Shown piece after piece: positions 54,601 to 60,896 of a DNA stretch of 64,000 bases. This DNA is from Hippasteria phrygiana (taxonomy: Eukaryota; Echinodermata; Asteroidea; Valvatida; Goniasteridae): contig JAZGUH010000551.1 in NCBI GenBank assembly GCA_037893225.1, positions 372,001-436,000 on the forward strand. Direction: 5' to 3'. The notes under the pieces are model-generated. The model saw nothing but the letters and a program-made list of their open reading frames with translations, ran no database searches and was not told where the DNA came from. Each line of letters starts with the position of its first letter. Position 1 is the stretch's first letter. Made by a program: the position numbers and the translations under genes.

Positions 54601-55755
54601 ATTGGCCGGCTGAGCAGGACGTCCCGAGGTCCTTGCAAGGCATGCTGACTCTCATGGATGAAACTCACAAGTGGCACGACAAGGAGGGACCTATCGTGGT
54701 TCACTGCATGTAAGTGTTAGGGAGTTCATCAATATCTGATCGCTCCTTCAATCGGCAGCTTCAGCTGTAGTCAGCCAGTCAACCAGCAATGAGCTTCAAT
54801 CGTATTTGCCTGTGATTATGAGTTTAAAAACTCAGTTATGAAAGAAACGTTACTCTGTGGAGCCGGCAATAATATCAAGTTTGAATCAATTTTGTTTTGT
54901 TTTTCTTAAAGTGATAGGTTGGGTCGCACTGCAGTTTACTGCACCGTGATGTCACTCCTCGACCAGTCCAATAGTGAGAAGGCTGTAGACGTCTTTCAAG
55001 CGGTTTTCCTCCTCCGGACAGTAGACCACAACTCCATGTACTCCTTGGTATGTGCAGGGGAAAAAACTCAGCATATCATCTTCAAGCCTAACTCTATCAC
55101 TGAAAAGCCACAATAATCGATTTTGTTCTCTAAACTCTAAAGTCAAGTGACTTTGTATTGACTTGGCTCCAAATGCAGAAAGGTCTAGTAAATTGATGTC
55201 TGCTGTTGCAGTATTAAATCGGTAAATATCAAATGAATGCAACCGGGGATTGGGATAGTTGAAACTTTGAACTTACTTAAGTCTGTTATACTTTTCTGAA
55301 ACTGCCTTCCGTTGAGTACCTAGATGTAGCTTTTTCCCTCGTTCTGTATCTCTGTGGAAATCTTTGCCTGGTACATGTTTCCCTTCATCTTATGATCTCT
55401 CCTGTTTCAAGAGGAATGTTAAGTACCCATATTGAATTTATGCAAAATAACTAACAATAAAATGCAAGAATCGCATTCGTTCCCTGAGTTATATACATGA
55501 TGCTCCAAGCAATGTTTCCAGCTTTAGAAAAATTCCAACTGTAGTCTTGAAGTGGTCAGGGTTTCATCTTGTATTCCTTGAATATATTTTGTTTTAGTTT
55601 TGAAGTTTTACTTGTCCAACAATATCTTACATAATTTAGACGTCATCCATCTGACATTCCATAATTCCCCCTTCATTTGTTAGGAACACTATGCCATGTG
55701 CTATGAAGTACTGCAGACTTATTTGGACACCGACGTCATCTATGCCAACCTCTAG
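26494..55755 (+). CDS. receptor-type tyrosine phosphatase with fucolectin-like and Tie-like ectodomain, 37 exons
   Basis: Exons: 26494-26557, 27628-27735, 28996-29097, 30175-30426, 30890-31015, 31996-32085, 32357-32593, 34416-34523, 35025-35114, 35680-35904, 36915-37238, 38562-38825, 38952-39086, 39364-39522, 40471-40566, 40785-40826, 41348-41614, 42182-42481, 43211-43501, 44125-44230, 44556-44635, 46149-46423, 46798-46885, 47516-47598, 48101-48137, 48275-48372, 50275-50394, 50798-50949, 51784-51919, 52342-52491, 52846-52954, 53208-53284, 53810-53944, 54050-54181, 54561-54709, 54912-55047, 55684-55755. All junctions are GT/AG, phases agree, and the total is 5415 nt (1804 residues plus stop). 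It is a plasma-membrane receptor predicted to remove phosphate from tyrosines in response to an unknown ligand. Domains: signal peptide 1-21, fucolectin-like x3 22-467, Ig x2 468-663, EGF-like 664-807, FN3 x3 808-1093, TM ~1104-1128, PTP D1 ~1220-1540, PTP D2 ~1560-1795. I do not know a named orthologue. Confidence 0.92.
26794..26910 (+). pseudogene. possible RING-type fragment in intron 1 (copy B)
   Basis: A short frame contains [17 protein letters not shown], the opening of a TRIM-type RING finger, and then loses the pattern. Copy A has the same stretch with changes (GKCQICLEEFK) and a deletion; copy C lacks it. It is a fragment at best and has no exon signals I can defend. Confidence 0.3.
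27190..27252. repeat. AC-rich plus poly-C tract in intron 1
   Basis: AACAAACAAAC repeats pass into a C20 run at ~27231-27250. Non-coding. Confidence 0.7.
27628..30426 (+). CDS. receptor phosphatase: fucolectin-like domain 1 (three exons)
   Basis: Exons 27628-27735, 28996-29097 and 30175-30426 encode residues 22-175. The fold signature is [15 protein letters not shown], then [20 protein letters not shown], then [22 protein letters not shown] His (YSHT) and the following Arg (VNR) lie near the canonical F-type lectin positions, but the R-x-D-x4-R/K fucose motif is not complete, so sugar binding cannot be assumed. The acceptor at 28995 was chosen because it aligns with the same junction in domains 2 and 3; an in-frame alternative at 28965 would add 10 residues. 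Confidence 0.85.
28228..28470. repeat. MITE 'GGGGCCAATTTCA', copy 2, in receptor intron
   Basis: GGGGGCCAATTTCATAGAGCTT is inverted against AAGCAGCTCTATATGAAATTGGCCC. Internal blocks on TAAGCAAGGTTTTTTGCGCTTAA match the copy at 18038-18279. Confidence 0.75.
30890..32593 (+). CDS. receptor phosphatase: fucolectin-like domain 2 (three exons)
   Basis: Exons 30890-31015, 31996-32085 and 32357-32593 encode residues 176-326. Signatures are [50 protein letters not shown] and [20 protein letters not shown]. Exon structure and phases repeat those of domain 1. The canonical fucose-binding His is not at the expected place. Confidence 0.9.
31420..31755. repeat. MITE 'TTAAAGGAACAC', copy 2, in receptor intron
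   Basis: TTAAAGGAACACAATGTC at the left is inverted against AAATGTGTCCCTTA at the right. Shares GACTTTTACGAACCAAACTTTTG, TTCAAGGGATGGTCGTGTAG and TTCCAGCCATGGTAATTTAGG-type blocks with 9226-9604. Confidence 0.7.
32594..34415 (+). other. long receptor intron, no gene seen
   Basis: 1.8 kb between fucolectin-like domains 2 and 3. Frames at 33000-33278 and elsewhere have no domain and no splice context. I see no dated repeat family in it. Confidence 0.5.
34416..35904 (+). CDS. receptor phosphatase: fucolectin-like domain 3 (three exons)
   Basis: Exons 34416-34523, 35025-35114 and 35680-35904 encode residues 327-467. Signatures are [56 protein letters not shown] and [20 protein letters not shown]. 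The last exon is the closest relative of the matching exon in domain 2, suggesting duplication of the three-exon module. The acceptor at 35024 is chosen by alignment with domain 2; one at 35004 is also possible. Confidence 0.88.
35363..35600 (+). repeat. tRNA-derived SINE-like element
   Basis: A B-box-like GGGTTCGATTCCTGCCC at 35428-35444 is preceded by a degenerate A-box region. It is followed by CCACATGTGGATTGGGTTTTCAG and twice GGGTTTTCCTC, a body type seen in SINEs of several marine invertebrates. It lies in the intron between exons 35025-35114 and 35680-35904. Confidence 0.55.
36212..36372. repeat. foldback with ~65-bp arms in receptor intron
   Basis: AATGAATGTTTATGAGTGCGATGGTAAGAATAATTTCAT is inverted against ATGAAATTATTCTTACCATTGCACGAATGTGAAACATTCATT. 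The spacer contains CGAGGCGAAGCCGAG. Confidence 0.8.
36374..36870 (-). mobile_element. small element with inverted ends and a recombinase-like reading frame
   Basis: Left end TTATACAACGCCTGAATACAT is inverted against ATTTATTCAGGTGTTCTATAA at the right (~36870). Between them on the minus strand is a 101-codon frame (36759-36454). It directly adjoins the foldback at 36212-36372, so the two may be one composite insertion. Located in the intron before the first Ig exon. Confidence 0.55.
36454..36759 (-). pseudogene. possible tyrosine-recombinase-related (DUF3504/Crypton-like) N-terminal fragment
   Basis: The frame reads [20 protein letters not shown], then [12 protein letters not shown] and [17 protein letters not shown]...AVKRLDEF followed by a short L-x-x-L-L-x-x-F-like end resembles the SAM-like N-terminal domain of Crypton/DUF3504 proteins. 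It stops after 101 codons without the catalytic domain. The family call is from memory of the motif and is tentative. Confidence 0.4.
36915..38825 (+). CDS. receptor phosphatase: two Ig-like domains, Tie-receptor type
   Basis: Exon 36915-37238 encodes residues 468-575. It starts [19 protein letters not shown], comparable to the first Ig domain of Tie2 (DLILINSLPLV...), and ends [11 protein letters not shown]. Exon 38562-38825 encodes residues 576-663, with an Ig signature ending [15 protein letters not shown] and LIVRG just before the EGF block, as in Tie2 (DAGVYSARYIGG...RLIVR). Single-exon Ig modules with phase-1 borders. Confidence 0.82.
37349..37592. repeat. foldback 'CTGCCAAATGCAACAGAATGC'
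   Basis: AACCCTCTGAGCACCCTGCC...AATGCAACAGAATGCA is inverted against TGCATTCTGTTGCATTTAGCAGGGGTTAGGGTT. Extra TGCCAAATGCAA units lie inside. Confidence 0.7.
37592..37845 (-). repeat. dispersed repeat 'CCCAGGCGG', copy 2 (reverse)
   Basis: Reverse complement relation to 19860-20110, including TTGCCCAATACAAGGCTAAAA, CCACCCTTACGGTTTTCCTGG, GGATAAATCTTCAATAGATA and CCCAGGCGGGGTAACTTCCAC. Confidence 0.75.
38108..38212. repeat. compact GC-rich hairpin
   Basis: GTCAAGGCGCGCGTGGCTAC and GTAGCCACGCGCGCCTTGA-type arms flank a short CGGACATAATGGCGCTATGGCATATCCGG centre that is itself self-complementary. ~100 bp in total, in the intron before the second Ig exon. Confidence 0.75.
38952..40826 (+). CDS. 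receptor phosphatase: EGF-like modules, Tie-receptor type
   Basis: Exons 38952-39086, 39364-39522, 40471-40566 and 40785-40826 encode residues 664-807. The first has [20 protein letters not shown]...[12 protein letters not shown]. The second has [11 protein letters not shown]...[20 protein letters not shown], nearly the [17 protein letters not shown] segment characteristic of Tie1/Tie2. The third is a shorter EGF ending in a 42-nt micro-exon ([13 protein letters not shown]). Order and wording match the Tie three-EGF block. Confidence 0.88.
39893..40327. repeat. MITE 'TTTAAAGACCTAGTA' in receptor intron
   Basis: TCTTTAAAGACCTAGTAGAAC is inverted against TATAGTAGGTCTTTAAA. The central GACGTCA/TGACGTCA-like block and ATGCAT motifs add further self-complementarity. 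Confidence 0.65.
40899..41060 (+). repeat. (AAT)n microsatellite with SINE-like tail
   Basis: AATAATAAT repeats (40903-40935) pass into TTTATAAAGAGCCATATATCC and CTCATAGGCGCTTTACAATAA, a block with the look of a mobile-element 3' end. Precise family not known to me. Confidence 0.5.
41348..43501 (+). CDS. receptor phosphatase: three FN3 domains
   Basis: Exons 41348-41614, 42182-42481 and 43211-43501 encode residues 808-1093. The first is divergent. The second and third are close duplicates of each other (TTSMTSNS(M/V)TFSW, GYTY(R/K)[18 protein letters not shown]), a typical receptor-phosphatase or Tie membrane-proximal FN3 type. Each is one exon with phase-1 borders. Confidence 0.88.
41909..42121 (+). 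repeat. MITE 'GGTCATTCCATAAA', copy in receptor intron
   Basis: Shares ATTGACTTCACACTATTTT, GCAGGTACTTTGCTT, ATCACTCTTGGAGA and ends GGAATGACC with the copies at 25859 and 62768. It lies ~60 bp before the second FN3 exon. Confidence 0.8.
43745..44124 (+). repeat. 17-bp tandem repeat ending at a splice acceptor
   Basis: About 22 units of ATTGATTAATTTAATAG (with TTGAACAG and TTTAACAG variants) run without break to 44124. The final unit's AG is the acceptor of the transmembrane exon at 44125. Confidence 0.9.
44125..44635 (+). CDS. receptor phosphatase: transmembrane and juxtamembrane exons
   Basis: Exon 44125-44230 has a ~25-residue hydrophobic helix ([20 protein letters not shown] continuing VVIVY) followed by basic KRRRH across the junction with exon 44556-44635, a clear stop-transfer signal. 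The acceptor AG of exon 44125 is the last two bases of a 17-bp tandem repeat. Confidence 0.93.
44870..45302. repeat. two adjacent G/C-tract MITEs (GGGGCGGATCTAGG and CAGTGGCGTAGCCAGG)
   Basis: GGGGCGGATCTAGG...GTAGATCCGCCACTG (44873-45031) abuts CAGTGGCGTAGCCAGG...CCTGGCTACGCCACTG (45035-45300). Each has inverted ends and long G or C runs (45002-45016, 45062-45071, 45181-45200). Confidence 0.75.
45624..45813. repeat. MITE with TTAACC-type ends, copy 3
   Basis: TTAACCACTTGAGTAGGG at the left, GGCTTCAAAAGGTTAA at the right. Internal CAACAATGGATTGAAAATGC and TCATCCGGCCTGGTGGCA as in copy 2. Confidence 0.75.
46149..52491 (+). CDS. receptor phosphatase: PTP domain D1, catalytically intact
   Basis: Exons 46149-46423, 46798-46885, 47516-47598, 48101-48137, 48275-48372, 50275-50394, 50798-50949, 51784-51919 and 52342-52491 encode residues ~1155-1535. 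They contain a Pro-rich juxtamembrane linker, then [19 protein letters not shown] (phosphotyrosine loop), [21 protein letters not shown] (WPD loop with catalytic Asp), [14 protein letters not shown] (P-loop, nucleophile Cys ~1439) and [11 protein letters not shown] (Q loop). Every catalytic element is present. Confidence 0.95.
46998..47120 (-). repeat. 15-bp minisatellite (GAGGTATCTGG(G/C)ATT)n
   Basis: About eight units in the intron between exons 46798-46885 and 47516-47598. The minus-strand frame through it (46635-47342) is a by-product. Confidence 0.9.
47188..47390. repeat. foldback 'TGTTTCGCGTAACGACTCGG'
   Basis: GCTGTTTCGCGTAACG...TCAACTGGGTATAATGGGTGAAAATCTTGACA is inverted against TGTCAAGATTTTCACTCATTATTCCCAGTTGA...CGTTACGCAAAACAGC. 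Arms of ~60 bp. Confidence 0.8.
47710..47908 (+). repeat. (CCGCTG)n hexanucleotide array
   Basis: About 33 units with a few CCCCTG variants. Lies in the intron between exons 47516-47598 and 48101-48137. All six frames through it are open, giving poly-Ala, poly-Leu/Pro and Cys/Arg frames without meaning. Confidence 0.95.
48425..48950 (+). repeat. direct duplication of a ~280-bp 'GGGCGACAC' block with (TTA)n
   Basis: TTTTCCTCAATTGCCGG(A/T)TAGGGCGACACATAATCC starts at ~48420 and again at ~48697. Both copies continue through AAGGCGCGTTGGGAAAGTGC to CGCATCCAGGAGATTTCTAATTATTATTA. Each holds inverted GGGCGACA/TGTCGCCC motifs. Confidence 0.85.
49699..49932 (-). repeat. MITE 'GGGTCATTCCATAAATT', reverse copy
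   Basis: Ends GGGTCATTCCATAAATTTTG and AAATTTATAGAATGACCC. The internal blocks are in the opposite order to the copy at 41909. Confidence 0.85.
49971..50192. repeat. MITE 'GCCAGTTCGGTATTTCAACTG', copy 1
   Basis: GCCAGTTCGGTATTTCAACTGCGC, TCATTCGGGATAAC, AAGGTGGTCGCACAACACG and ATCGAGATAC-like ends recur reversed at 56731-57118. Confidence 0.7.
51150..51535. repeat. MITE 'GGGAGCA(C/T)TGCC', copy 2
   Basis: Shares TTGTACACAATAAACTGCCC, ATGCTGGAGTCCAGCCAGC and GCAAGACTAAAAGCCAGA with 13551-13869. It carries an extra ~55-bp block. Lies in the intron just before the exon with the D1 P-loop. Confidence 0.8.
52846..55755 (+). CDS. receptor phosphatase: PTP domain D2 (probable pseudophosphatase) and YANL tail
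   Basis: Exons 52846-52954, 53208-53284, 53810-53944, 54050-54181, 54561-54709, 54912-55047 and 55684-55755 encode residues ~1536-1804. D2 keeps Cys and Arg of the C-x5-R loop (HCIDRLGRTA), but the WPD loop is WPA in [10 protein letters not shown], so the general acid is missing. The tail, [18 protein letters not shown] plus IYANL, aligns with the RPTP alpha tail ending in DYANFK, whose Tyr recruits the Grb2 SH2 domain. Stop TAG at 55753-55755. Confidence 0.93.
53395..53460 (+). pseudogene. partial duplicate of the exon at 53810 (decoy acceptor)
   Basis: The stretch ...GTATTTATTCATCAATTG, CTAAGCAG then GGTTACCGCAGGAAGAACGTG copies the intron end and first ~20 bases of exon 53810-53944 (CTCTAAACAG then GGTTACCACAGGAAGAACATG). 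It runs straight into the GGCTG array and has no donor, so it cannot be a complete exon. Confidence 0.85.
53461..53760 (+). repeat. (GGCTG)60 pentanucleotide array
   Basis: 300 bp of uninterrupted GGCTG units between the decoy and real copies of an exon start. The frames through it on both strands are open because 15 nt make five codons; they are not genes. Confidence 0.97.
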
Positions 55756-55858
55756 AGTATCCGTCGAGGAGAAGATGTGCCTGCAGAAACTAATATTTCT
55801 GATAAGACTTGTCCTAAGACGAGTCCAGAATTAATGTTGTGGTTTTAAAGATTCTGGT

Positions 55859-56170
55859 AAATTCAATATTTGGTTTTGCCCTTTACCGACGTATTTTATA
55901 AACACTGTTTACTCAGTGATATCCTGAGAGATTATTTCCAGAAAATCACTCGGGTTGGACTCGAACCCACGACCTCCTGCTTTCTAGTGCAGATGTCTTA
56001 CCATTCGATCACCGAGCTTGTTTATCGGGTTCGAATCTGATATAGCAGCGGGTACCGCAACTAAACTATTCATAAATGATGTAAATTCATAAGTGATGTA
56101 AATTCAATATTGGGTTTTGCGCTTCACCGACGTATTTCATAAATACTGTATACTCAGTGTTGTGCCAAGA
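55859..56170. repeat. foldback 'TTGCCCTTTACCGACGTATTT' with inserted tRNA-like unit
   Basis: TTGCCCTTTACCGACGTATTTTATAAACACTGT occurs at 55876 and again, slightly changed, at 56117. Both relate to the foldback at 15150-15305. A minus-strand tRNA-like sequence lies inside (55950-56016). Confidence 0.6.
55950..56016 (-). repeat. tRNA-like sequence, SINE head or tRNA pseudogene
   Basis: On the minus strand CTCGGTGATCGAATGGTAAG gives an A-box-like D arm and GGGTTCGAGTCCAACCCGA a B box and acceptor end. Acceptor pairing is imperfect, so I do not call a functional tRNA. Confidence 0.5.
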
Positions 56171-56289
56171 GATTATTTGTTAATTATAAGGTAAGCGGGC
56201 AAGTACACTAAAACCAATAAAAATGTTAACCAACACAAATTCTTAATTGTATTCTTTTTGAAGTACATTTTCAAAGTGAACAAAGAAAC

Positions 56290-56363
56290 TGGCAGGAGCG
56301 GGATTCGAACCTGCGACCTCCGGGTTGCCGTACCGGCGCTATACCAACTAAGCTATCTTGCCC
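56290..56363 (-). repeat. tRNA-derived SINE head, copy 1
   Basis: Minus strand: GGGCAAGATAGCTTAGTTGG as A-box region and GGTCGCAGGTTCGAATCCCG as B box, ending CTCCTGCCA. One acceptor mismatch, and position 33 is C instead of T. It is followed by CTTTGTTCACTTTGAAAATG, shared with the unit at 59536, which marks a SINE and not a tRNA gene. Confidence 0.6.
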
Positions 56364-56730
56364 TATATGTTGGCGTTCTCTCAAATTGTCAGTATCTTTG
56401 TTCAGGTGGGCGCTAGTCAGAAGTCATAAACCCAGAATGCCGTGTGGCCAGGGATCACACCCAATTTTACGATACAACCTGGAAAGCGACATTGTGGGGA
56501 TCACTCAATGAGAACTTTTTAACTTATAATTCGTATTGTAACTTGTATTCTTTTTGTACGTAATACCTACAGTTACGAATGTTTAATTTCCTTTAAATGC
56601 TCATGGACAATGTGTAATGCAGTCAAGACACTCTGCTACATCTATACCAAGACACAGCTACAGTACATGTATTTAAATTAACTGATCTAAAGGCATGATG
56701 TAGACTAATCCAGCTAACAAAATAGGCCAG

Positions 56731-57118
56731 TTCGGTATCTCGATAAAGTAGTCCCGGTCAAAGGTTATTCGGGATAAAATTGCTGATGTATTGTCACACA
56801 ATGTTACGCGAATGCCTATTCTGGTTTAACTTTACACTTCCGCGTTGTGCGACCACCTTGAGTGTTCTTCAGGCATGCAATTTTTCTTCGGATCAACCAT
56901 AGAGCCTTGCTCTATGGATCAACTAATTTCCTCGTTTTCCCATTTCACACTTATGCCATTAAAAGACACTGTACAAAGTCTTGCAAGATTGGAATTTCCA
57001 AATGTTGTTGTTAATTCTAAGTTGCATACCTAGTTCATACCTGCACGCTAGTTATCCCGAATGACCCGTGACCCATGTCATTGTGCACATGCGCAGTTGA
57101 AATACCGAACTGGCTTGA
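56731..57118. repeat. MITE 'GCCAGTTCGGTAT', copy 2
   Basis: GCCAGTTCGGTATCTCGATAAAG is inverted against GCGCAGTTGAAATACCGAACTGGC. A central block with no match to copy 1 makes it longer. Confidence 0.7.
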
Positions 57119-57194
57119 TAGAAGCCATTTTTGGGTGGTACACGCTGCATGCATTCTTAAAGATGAGTTGCACGCACATTTTGGTGACCCTAGC

Positions 57195-57455
57195 TACAGG
57201 CGCAGATCCATTTTTTTTTTGCTTGTAGGGGCCTACGCCTAAAGTTGCAAACCAAAAAAGCAGAAACCCTACAGAAACAAAACAAAGAGGTTAAATGGCG
57301 CCACGAACTGTGAGAAAGCGTCAGCCCCGCCCCCCCCCCCCCCCCCCCCCCACTTGTAATTGTTTTTTTCCGCAGACAAAACATTTTGGGAGTAACCCTT
57401 TCTGGGCAAATTTCAGAAACCCCCCTGTAAAAAGAAATCTGGATCTGCCCCCTGC
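57195..57455. repeat. C-tract MITE of the 'GGCGCAGATCC' group
   Basis: GGCGCAGATCCATTTT at the left, AAATCTGGATCTGCCCCC at the right, with C22-like run at 57330-57351. Confidence 0.65.
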
Positions 57456-57639
57456 CCTATTGGTCCAAGGAGCTCAGAGCGCGTGCATACTTCCTGAGAG
57501 GTCTCAAGCGAGCCTATCAAGCTAGGGCCACTGAAAAAAATGGCTGTCATCTGATTAGTCTATAGCATTGGAAGATCTCACAAAACAGTTTGTGTGATTC
57601 AACATATGGAATGACAATCCTGTGTAAGATTGAGCTCAA

Positions 57640-58950
57640 TCCGTCGTCCAAATCTTAAGAAAATACAGTGAAAAACCATTTTGTGTAAACAGTGATTCTG
57701 TGCAGGTTCATTATGTGCGAATTTCGATTGTAGATTTGAAATAAGCCACTGCAGCTTTGTAGGTCTTCAGATAAAATTGTCTCTAAGATGACAGCATTTC
57801 AGACAGAATAATTTCTCAGTAGTATTGGGACCAATATCAACAGTAAGCTCTCAGATTGAATCTATCATCCTTTTGTTTTTTATCATACCTTTAAACATAA
57901 CTCGTCATTTACCTTAGTTATAGTCAAGAAACAACAATTTCTTTGAATTTGTTTGTTGTGTGAAAATATTACAATATGAATTGTTTAATACACAGAGATA
58001 CGTTGATTATTAATGACTGTATGCTCTCTCAAATCTTAAGATTGAAAATTCACTCTAATTAATTGAAACTGGCGACGAACCATTTACTTTGGTATCTAGT
58101 TTTAAATGAATGAATTTCTTTGAAGAATAAAGGGAGTGGAAGTAAATAATAATTATAGTATGATTTTATGTATAAATTGTGGTTGAAATGTATAAAATGT
58201 GGAATATTTTTTCAAAATTCTTTTACTGCAGTTACATATAAATATCTTTATTGTAATATCTAAATTTCCTTATTGTGGTTACATTTTATAATATAAAGTT
58301 CCTTTACTGCTGCGGTTATATTTAACATTTTAATTCCTATGTAGGGTGCCTTAAAATACTTTGCCGGCTGCAAATAATAATTGTTATCCAGAAGACTTCA
58401 ACTGCTAAGCAATGTTTTGTTTTTACTTTTAGTTATACAAGTTTATTTGTAATCCAACACATTTACCACAATGCATTTTGGGATGAATGATTTCGCGTGG
58501 AAGTAAGAAAATCAGAAACCTTAACCATAGATTTCAATCTTCAATTTGCATGAATTTTATGTACGAGTACTTCATACATTTATAAAAATTGTTTCATTGT
58601 TGGCAAGGTCACGGCCTAAAGTTTTTTTTCTTCCAACTTTTTGACACGTATAACGACATTGAATTCCAGAAGGAAAAAAAACTAAATCGACCAAAACATA
58701 TATTCATGTCATAAATTAATCTAATGAAATGAAGACTGTGAACATTATTCTCATTTTATAAAAATTGAAAGAACCACTTGTTCTCCGTGAATAGTAAAAA
58801 GTGTTGTGAGACGGGGAACAACCACAAACAGTTTGGTTCATTGACACAATTTTTCTCTTGGAAACGAAAGTTGTGTTTGCGTGCACGACTTCAACAGTGT
58901 CAACAAGCAAACTGTCCCAACACGTCCAGGTAAAATTAATTCCCTTGTAT
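57640..58950. other. intergenic, no supported gene
   Basis: AT-rich sequence after the receptor gene. I see neither exon nor repeat family beyond short A/T runs. Confidence 0.5.
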
Positions 58951-59273
58951 GAAAGTTGTACCCTTTAAAAGGAAGCAGGAAAGAAAAATGTAGACCACTG
59001 TATTTTCGCTCACATTCTATTTACAGTGTTTGCGAGTTCCCTATTCAGTTTGCTCATCCATGCGAGCAGGCAGGGTCTCATGATCATGATCATACAGGGC
59101 AACTAACACCTTGGTTGATGTATTTTTATCGAATGTTGGCTGATGTTATTTTTAACGTTGCCATGAACTTGTCGACTGATGTTTGTGAAGTTAACCGACT
59201 GAACACTGGAATATACATGTTTTATTTGGCATAATCACCTAAATTATTCAAACTGCATTGATGAGAGGTAACC

Positions 59274-59337
59274 ATGGTGTCCAAGAACCATCTCTACTCG
59301 TCTCTCTTTCTGTTAATTTTCTTCATCCTTGGCAAAG
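59274..59337 (+). CDS. signal-peptide first exon, diverged copy D (start of a downstream paralogue?)
   Basis: MVSKNHLYSSLFLLIFFILG has exactly the same length (64 nt, phase 1) and pattern as [19 protein letters not shown] in copies A-C, with a donor AAAG/GTAAAA. Flanks also align weakly: TCATCCATGCGAGCAGGCAGGGTCT upstream (cf. TCATCCGTGCGAGGAGGCGGGGTCT) and CAGGAAGTACATCG downstream. The downstream exons are not seen in the window. Confidence 0.6.
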
Positions 59338-59535
59338 GTAAAATAAAAGACGAGTTTTGACAAATACGCATTCAACCAGGAAGTACATCGTAAATTAATA
59401 GATGCACATTTTATGAGGGAATCTTGAACTGGCTACATATAAATCACATTAAAGGTACTTTGACCTGTTTTTCTTGAAGGCCCGGCTTAATATTTATCAA
59501 TTGTATATTTATTTTTCAAAGTGAACAAAGAAAAC

Positions 59536-59610
59536 TGGCAGGAGCGGGATTCGAACCTGCGACCTCCGGAGTACTGTACCGGCGCTTTACCAACTAGGTT
59601 ATCTTTCCCT
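59536..59610 (-). repeat. tRNA-derived SINE head, copy 2
   Basis: Minus strand: AGGGAAAGATAACCTAGTTGG, GGTCGCAGGTTCGAATCCCG and CTCCTGCCA, followed by TTTCTTTGTTCACTTTGAAA. Acceptor arm is broken. Same family as 56290-56363. Confidence 0.6.
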
Positions 59611-59639
59611 ATTAGAACGGGAGCCCAGGGGGTCAGTCT

Positions 59640-60895
59640 AGCTGGAAAGTTAACAAATTTCCATCATATAGCAATGATCCACATGCACTCATGCTGATGT
59701 AAGGAAATGGACGTGTGGTCCGGGGGCCATGACAAAGGGCCCCCAAAATTGGGCTAGCCTAGCTGGTGAGTTAACCCGATGAAACCTACTGGAAAATGTT
59801 CGGCATAGTCCCAGGTATCATCAATGGCCACTGCCAGACATTTTCAGTGGTGGAGTGTGCCCGCCAGACGAAAAACAACTCTGTACAGGAGGGGGCGTGG
59901 CCGTAACCCCCTCCCGTTCCTTTTCGCTGATACAGTTGCAACGCGACGATAGAGACAAATGTGAAACCAGTTTCTATAGATGCCTTGACGCTTGTAGAAA
60001 GTAAAAATGTAACTTAAGAGTAATTTAAGATCAGACTAATTAACTTAAGAGCGGCGCGGAGGGGTCGGGGCCGCCACCCCCTTCCAAGTACATTTTTGCT
60101 TATATCATCGCAATACATTATTGTAATCCTGTCAAATTTTCCTGGCATATTTGCCGATGCCTTTTGGCTATTTTGTACCATTAAACATTTAAAACACACC
60201 ACTTTCATGCATCAAATGTCCATTTCCCGAAACAAATAGGCTATTGACCATGTTCAATATGTACATGTACAGTACATTATACAATGATGTGTTGCGGCCG
60301 GAGCTTAGTTTTTCAAAACTAGGTACAGACAATAAAAACTTACGAAAACAGATTTTTACATCCATTTCCCTTGTTCTTTATGCTTTGAAATACCCTTGGA
60401 CACAAGATAAAACATTCTTACATTACCCTTTTGTGGGCGTGGCCTAAATATGTAAAGCAGGGTGCGAATAAGGGCACTCTGATTCAAACAAGAAAAAGAT
60501 ATTTTCTGGCAAAACACAGTTTATGCATTGTTAACTGTGTTAATAGTGCACTGCAAATATGATTTTGAAAAAAAGATTGTGTAAATCAATAACATAACGT
60601 TTTAAACTTACACAAGTTCTTTTTCAATGAAAAATGACAGTGGTGTACATGGTATGAGAAAAAACACGTGGGAGACACATGTAGGAATGGATGGAGAAAC
60701 ATAAGAGATAAAGAGCAAAGAGGGGAGAGGCACATCAAAGATCAAAGGGAGTAAGGAGTGGGGAAGTGACACTGACAGCAAGAATGTGGGTTGGGAAGGA
60801 GGAGGGCACAGGAGAGGCAAAAAGGGGCCTGGAGGTGGTTAACAGGCAACGGAGGGAATAGAGGAAAGGGAAGACATGAAAGAATGAAAGAAAGC
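59640..60895. other. intergenic, no supported gene
   Basis: Holds a few short C/G-rich pieces (59880-59920, 60050-60090) and a purine-rich run (60650-60900). No exon recognised. Confidence 0.45.
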
Positions 60896-60896
60896 A

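Noticed and set aside
59536..59610. Functional tRNA gene
   Set aside because: A and B boxes are recognisable, but the acceptor arm is mismatched and the 3' flank is shared with another copy, so a SINE is the better explanation.
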